A DNA stretch of 64,000 nucleotides from Iris pallida. Lineage: Eukaryota > Streptophyta > Magnoliopsida > Asparagales > Iridaceae. Positions within the stretch are counted from its first letter, which is position 1; each line of letters begins with the position of its first letter. The position numbers were made by a program, and so were the translations under genes. Below, one piece after another: positions 59,902 through 64,000 of this stretch. Under the pieces are notes generated by a model. That model made no database searches. It was given only the letters and a program-made list of their open reading frames with translations, and was not told where the DNA came from. The stretch is from the NCBI GenBank assembly GCA_029216955.1, contig JANAVB010004000.1, positions 2,129,025 to 2,193,024 of the forward strand. Direction: 5' to 3'.

Positions 59902-61159
59902 ATGGCATCTCGCTTGTCCAAACGAGGGAGACTCGACATGAGGGAGCTTCCTCTTCGGTTCCTCCTTCTCCGATTGAACAAGTTGTTGAACAACACCCCA
60001 TTCATCCGTTGTTCAATCCGCCGTGTCCCGATGACCCTAACACATACGACGACCGTCTATTTGTGTCGCTAGACGCCTCTAATGAATGGTTTAGCGATTT
60101 TAGGACTCGTCCGGTGTTTGGGGGCCATCCCATCAATTTCACAATATTTTCTCAATATGCATCTTTATTTCGTGATCTTTGTTTGGATGAACTAGTTGCT
60201 TCCAATTCTGTCATTTACCATAGTGCAATCCAAATGTTCTACTGTAATCTGACTCACGATGCAACCCACATCTATTCCCGGTTGCTGGCATTAACATTGC
60301 CTTCAATGATTCTGAGTTGGGAGACTTTTTTGCTCTCCCGGATCTTGATGTGTGGGACAAGCTTGTGGAAGCACGTCAACTTCAATTTGTTGGCGATACT
60401 TCCCTTGAAGGATTCAAGGAGGATTTATGTGCTCCTAACGTAAGTCCTCGCAAGCTAAAGGCCAAGCATCTCACCCCCTACTTTTATGAACTTCATCGCA
60501 TCGTGTTCAATACTATCTTGCCCAAGGCTGGCTCAACAGATGAAGTTACTTACTTTGAGATTTCTGCCTTATATCACCTCCATTATCGTATCCCTTTCAA
60601 TCTTCCACGTACAATGATGGACTGGATGATTCACTGTAGGAAGAAACCACGAGCTCTGGTTTATCCTCTGTACCTTCCTATGGTTTTTCGTGCATTCATC
60701 ATTCCTATTCATGACTGTCAGTTCTTGCCTGCTCCTGTTTTTCTGTCCAAGGCACGCCGTACTCAGGCAGTTGTCGCCTCTCCTGAGGCCTCTGAGCATT
60801 CTGATGATGAGGAGCCTGACGCCCCTCCTTTTGGTCAGGATGCACCTCCTCCACCTGCCACTCTTGAGTCCATTCAGACCATGCTCCGGGATCGTTTTAC
60901 TCTTGAGGACGATCGCTGGACACAGCTAGACTATCGTACCACTCTGCAGATGAGTGCTCTCGGCAACTCTCTGCATGATATCCGGTACTCTCTGTCTCAG
61001 CATCTGCACATTCCCATGGAGAGGGATCCAGCGCGCGCGGGTCATCGCATTGATGATCCGTGGGTTATGCGTTACATGGATCCGGATGATGCTTTTGTGG
61101 ACCCTCGTCGCTCCTTCCCTGGTCCTTCCGATGTTCCAGGACCTTCTCGTGCTCCGTGA
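59902..61159 (+). pseudogene. Transposase_32-like gene, second copy, frame broken
   Basis: Relative to 45643-46905 it lacks 4 bp just after the start (AAGG near 59931) and one G near 60281, giving three separate frames, the longest 60317-61159. The intact first copy suggests these are sequencing errors, not real mutations. Confidence 0.7.
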
Positions 61160-61755
61160 TGGAGATAGGCTCGATCTGCTGCTGCTACTGCTGATCTTAG
61201 TTACCTTTTTGCTTTCAGTTATTTAGTTTATTATGGATTTATGTAGCTGGTTTTATGTACTCTGTTTATGAGTTGGCCACTTGGTTTGGTGGATGACATT
61301 TTCTGTCCTTTATCATAGTTTTACTTTATGTCAGTGACTTATTTTGCTTAGTATTTCACTGTTTCTTCTCTGCTTGGTGTGGTTGCATTACTATTCATTG
61401 CTTCTTTATATTGCTAACTGCCAAAAGGGGGAGAAATAATGTATATTTTATTTTTATAGTTTTGTGCTTGTTTTGCTTTTGGGAGATATTATCTATCAGG
61501 CCACCGGTTCTATGCATTCGTATATCTGTGTATATCTGTGCTTGTTCTTGCTCTGGGAAATATTATCTATCAGGTCACAGGTTCTATGCATTTTGTACGG
61601 GGAGAGCTATAGCTTCTAGCTCGACACCGTTCATGGTTTACGGGGGAGCTATCTTCTTTTAGCTCAGGCATCGTTTATGGGGGAGCTATGTTGCAATCAA
61701 CTGTGTCCAGGTATGAATATTGAAATATATATATTATTTTGTCAATTATCAATAT
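61160..61755 (+). other. Unit E 3' region, second copy
   Basis: Same GGGGGAG boxes as 46906-47508, with short deletions (GAT near 61195, one T near 61448, one G near 61602). Confidence 0.6.
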
Positions 61756-61764
61756 GGGGGAGAT
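61756..61764 (+). promoter_or_regulatory. Polypurine tract before LTR E, second copy
   Basis: GGGGGAGAT followed by TGTTGACAC. Confidence 0.8.
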
Positions 61765-62711
61765 TGTTGACACAAAGTCACAGTCAACCAAATATTGACT
61801 ACATTGACTAAATAATATTTGTATTAATTCAATACGACACACGACGACTGCATTCAGTTCAAGACAGATGACTGCTCAGTCTCCGGCTCTCAGTGTGTTC
61901 TGGAGTCTGTATTTTATAATTTTATTGAGTCTAGACTTGTGTACTCTGAGTCATGCTGAGCTCTTGGAACTTAGTCTATAACCTACCCAAAATCCCAAGC
62001 TCCACTGAACCAAAAACTGCCCACTGGTCCCCTTAGAACCACTCTGTGCTCTGGAGACAGAGTTCGGGCCGAACTCTGCCTCCACACAGAGTTCGGGCCG
62101 AACTCTGTCCCCTAGAAATCAGGAACCCTAATTTTAGGGTTAGCTGGTTGCTAGTTGTCCAACGGCCAAATTTTTGAATTTTCCTACCCGAATTCTGGCC
62201 GAATTCTGCCTATAAAAACACTATAAATAGGGCATGAATTCTCTCATTTCAAATCATCCAATCTTCTCTTCTCTTCTCTCTTATAAGCTCAATAAGCCAT
62301 ACCCTTCCCATCTACTAGCCACAAGCCTTTTAAGTCTCGAGTGCTCAGCATCTCTCAGTTAGGATTCTTGTGCAAGAGTCGAAGAAGTCGCTTGGACAAT
62401 TCCAAGCAAATCGCCACTGCGATCCTCTGTTAGAAGTTGACGTGCTCTTCTGAAGAAAAGGCACGGGTTGTAAACTACTATTTCACAAATAGTGGATTTA
62501 ATCCTGAGCTAGAGTTCTCAGGCCTGGACTAGTCCTCCACGAGGGAAACCAGGTTAAAATCGCTGTGTTTGCGTATGCTCTTCTGCTCTTCATTTATTTT
62601 CCGCACTTTACTCTGATTATTTATTATCGGTGAAAGAGTTATTTTTAATTGGCTATTTTTCTATATAAACTCTATTCACCCCCCTCTAGAGTTGCCAAAC
62701 TGTTCTTCACA
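61765..62711 (+). repeat. LTR E, second copy
   Basis: Identical by eye to 47518-48464. TATAAATA at 62222-62229. Confidence 0.7.
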
Positions 62712-64000
62712 TTGTACATGGCCTGGTATGACAAGGAACTAGCATAACATGACAGTGACCCGTAGTGGTGCACTCCTGACATGACCAACTTGACTTGATA
62801 GTGGCCCGTGGCGGCGCACTCCTGACTTGACTTGTAACTTGTAACTTGACTCGTATAATCAACTTGACACCGTGGGTGTTCCTGCTTGCTTGCTTGTACA
62901 ATCCACTTGTCTTGTCTTGCATCATGTCTAGGACGTGACTTCCTGGGTACCACGGCCAGGGACTCGCGCTAATTGGATTCGGCTAATGATTAGATCAAAC
63001 TAGAACATGGAGAATTCCCAGTCACAGGCAATCTCGTTATCTGGGCGCTTTAATGGACTTGTAGCTTGCCGACGAGTAGAGCACATTTTCAGCACACTGT
63101 CATGTGTTGCACCCTCTAAGTCACCTAAGGGTACATTTGTCTCCCGGGCAATGTACCCACCTATAACTCTCAACCCGCGGAAGGATAACTGGATAGTCTG
63201 CAGGGCTTGGGACTGGAATTCTCACTTGCATCTTGTTAGTAATTAGGTTTGTGATAACCCTAGTTAGTTAAAGTAGTAAGCCGTAGTACTTGCTTGGCCG
63301 ATTGTGAATGAATGGTGTCCAGCTCTGTCTAAGTCTTGTCTAGTCCCTGTACCTGGAACTCTTGATCATGATTGTTTTACTTATCTCTAACGATAAATGG
63401 GTAGAGACAGTGAGCTATTCAGACGAAGGGGTACAATCCCGGTCCTTGTTTGGTTTAAGGATTGTAACCTGGCTCCCGGAATGGTTCCACGTCCCTAGTC
63501 GTTTATCGCCCTGTGTACTTTACTTCTTTTAGTCTTTATGTTCTGATATGCTGGCTTTTGTTCTTATTTGTGGCCTCCTTTGTGGCACTTGCTCTTTCTG
63601 GGGTTTGACCCAGCTGGTTTTGTGTGGCCAAATTTTGGAGCAGCTCCCGAGGATCTACCAAGCTTCCAGCCCAATGGTGACAACTAGGCGGAACCCGGGC
63701 CAAGAGTGGGTTTTCCTTTTTTTCACCCACTTATATGTAAATTTATTCTTTTGAGGCGTTTAGCCGACGAGCACCTGTTAGCTCGATGCACATTTACTTA
63801 CTGTCTGCCTACGGGCTGTCATGATTAACAAATCCTAGGGTTGATCATGTATGACTGAACTCTTGCTAGTCCTATCATTTTGTACGACTAGCTTCATGAT
63901 CATCCAATATGTAATATTTGGGACGCCTTATATATATATTTGATGCTCTAACATCTTGTAACTCTGTTAATTGCTTGAGATTGAGACAATAGGCTTGACC
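62712..64000 (+). repeat. Part of a Gypsy-type LTR (F), divergent relative of LTR D
   Basis: The stretch 63270-64000 follows LTR D (44150-44850) block by block: AAGCCGTAG, GGCCAACTTCTGTCCTTG-like and TTCCCGAGGA words, a TGGTCAACACTAG-like word, TTTGGGACGCCTTA and GATTGAGACAATAG. Overall similarity is moderate, so it is a relative and not the partner LTR. No element start is seen after LTR E, suggesting LTR E landed inside this LTR. The window ends within it. Confidence 0.6.

Larger units (their letters stand above)
48588..62821 (+). repeat. 14.2-kb block, second copy of 34300-48574
   Basis: Starts CAATATTGG (= 34300) and ends GGCGGCGCACTC (= 48574). It is 41 bp shorter because of net small deletions. 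Features inside repeat those of the first copy and are listed below with their differences. Confidence 0.97.

Noticed and set aside
34300..62821. A recent biological 14-kb segmental duplication
   Set aside because: The 13-N gap sits exactly at the junction and the differences are nearly all indels; an assembly overlap explains both better.

Overview
The window is plant nuclear DNA, almost certainly angiosperm. It holds Ty1/Copia and Ty3/Gypsy elements with plant-type features (tRNA-iMet primer sites, a Tekay/Del-like chromovirus, a Tat/Ogre-like pol remnant), a plant L1-type LINE, hAT and Tourist-like MITEs, and a gene resembling the 'putative plant transposon protein' family. I found no ordinary host gene apart from one possible terminal exon near 7.4 kb, and no tRNA, rRNA, CRISPR or bacterial-type gene. 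The species cannot be named from the sequence.

Layout. 1-2793: 3' part of a Gypsy-type LTR. 2794-6601: decayed LINE (endonuclease, reverse transcriptase, zf-RVT). 6602-8201: unassigned DNA. 8207-15335: complete but dead Copia element A (plus strand), TSD TATTT. 15512-15933: hAT-type MITE with 8-bp TSD. 16329-17624: Tourist-like MITE filled by a T-rich minisatellite. 17637-35407: Copia element B (minus strand), TSD ATAAC. Inside its reverse transcriptase sits a young Gypsy element (19521-31265, plus strand) with 3.1-kb LTRs and a gag-pol frame broken by only two stops. 36194-37635: Tat/Ogre-like pol remnant. 37649-41798: Copia element C, cut inside its RT by Gypsy LTR D (from 41799), which carries a strict 69-bp minisatellite. 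44963-48464: non-autonomous-looking unit E, with a 420-codon open gene, a GGGGGAG-rich tail, a polypurine tract and one LTR.

The most important structural fact is that 34300-48574 and 48588-62821 are the same 14.2-kb sequence in direct orientation, separated by exactly 13 Ns. I count about 30 differences by eye, nearly all 1-7 nt indels. This looks like two overlapping contigs scaffolded without being merged, not a biological duplication. If so, the real locus is about 14.2 kb shorter, and everything in 48588-62821 is a second reading of the same DNA. Unique sequence resumes at 62822 with part of another Gypsy LTR, related to LTR D.

The insertion history agrees with LTR divergence estimated by eye: Copia A about 6%, Copia B about 4%, nested Gypsy about 1%. 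Nothing here forms a working pathway: each element is inactivated by stops, frameshifts, lost catalytic residues, tandem duplication or nesting. The least explained parts are unit E, the GAGTTCGG-type palindromes shared by unrelated elements, a leader block shared by Copia A and unit E, and the LTR minisatellites.
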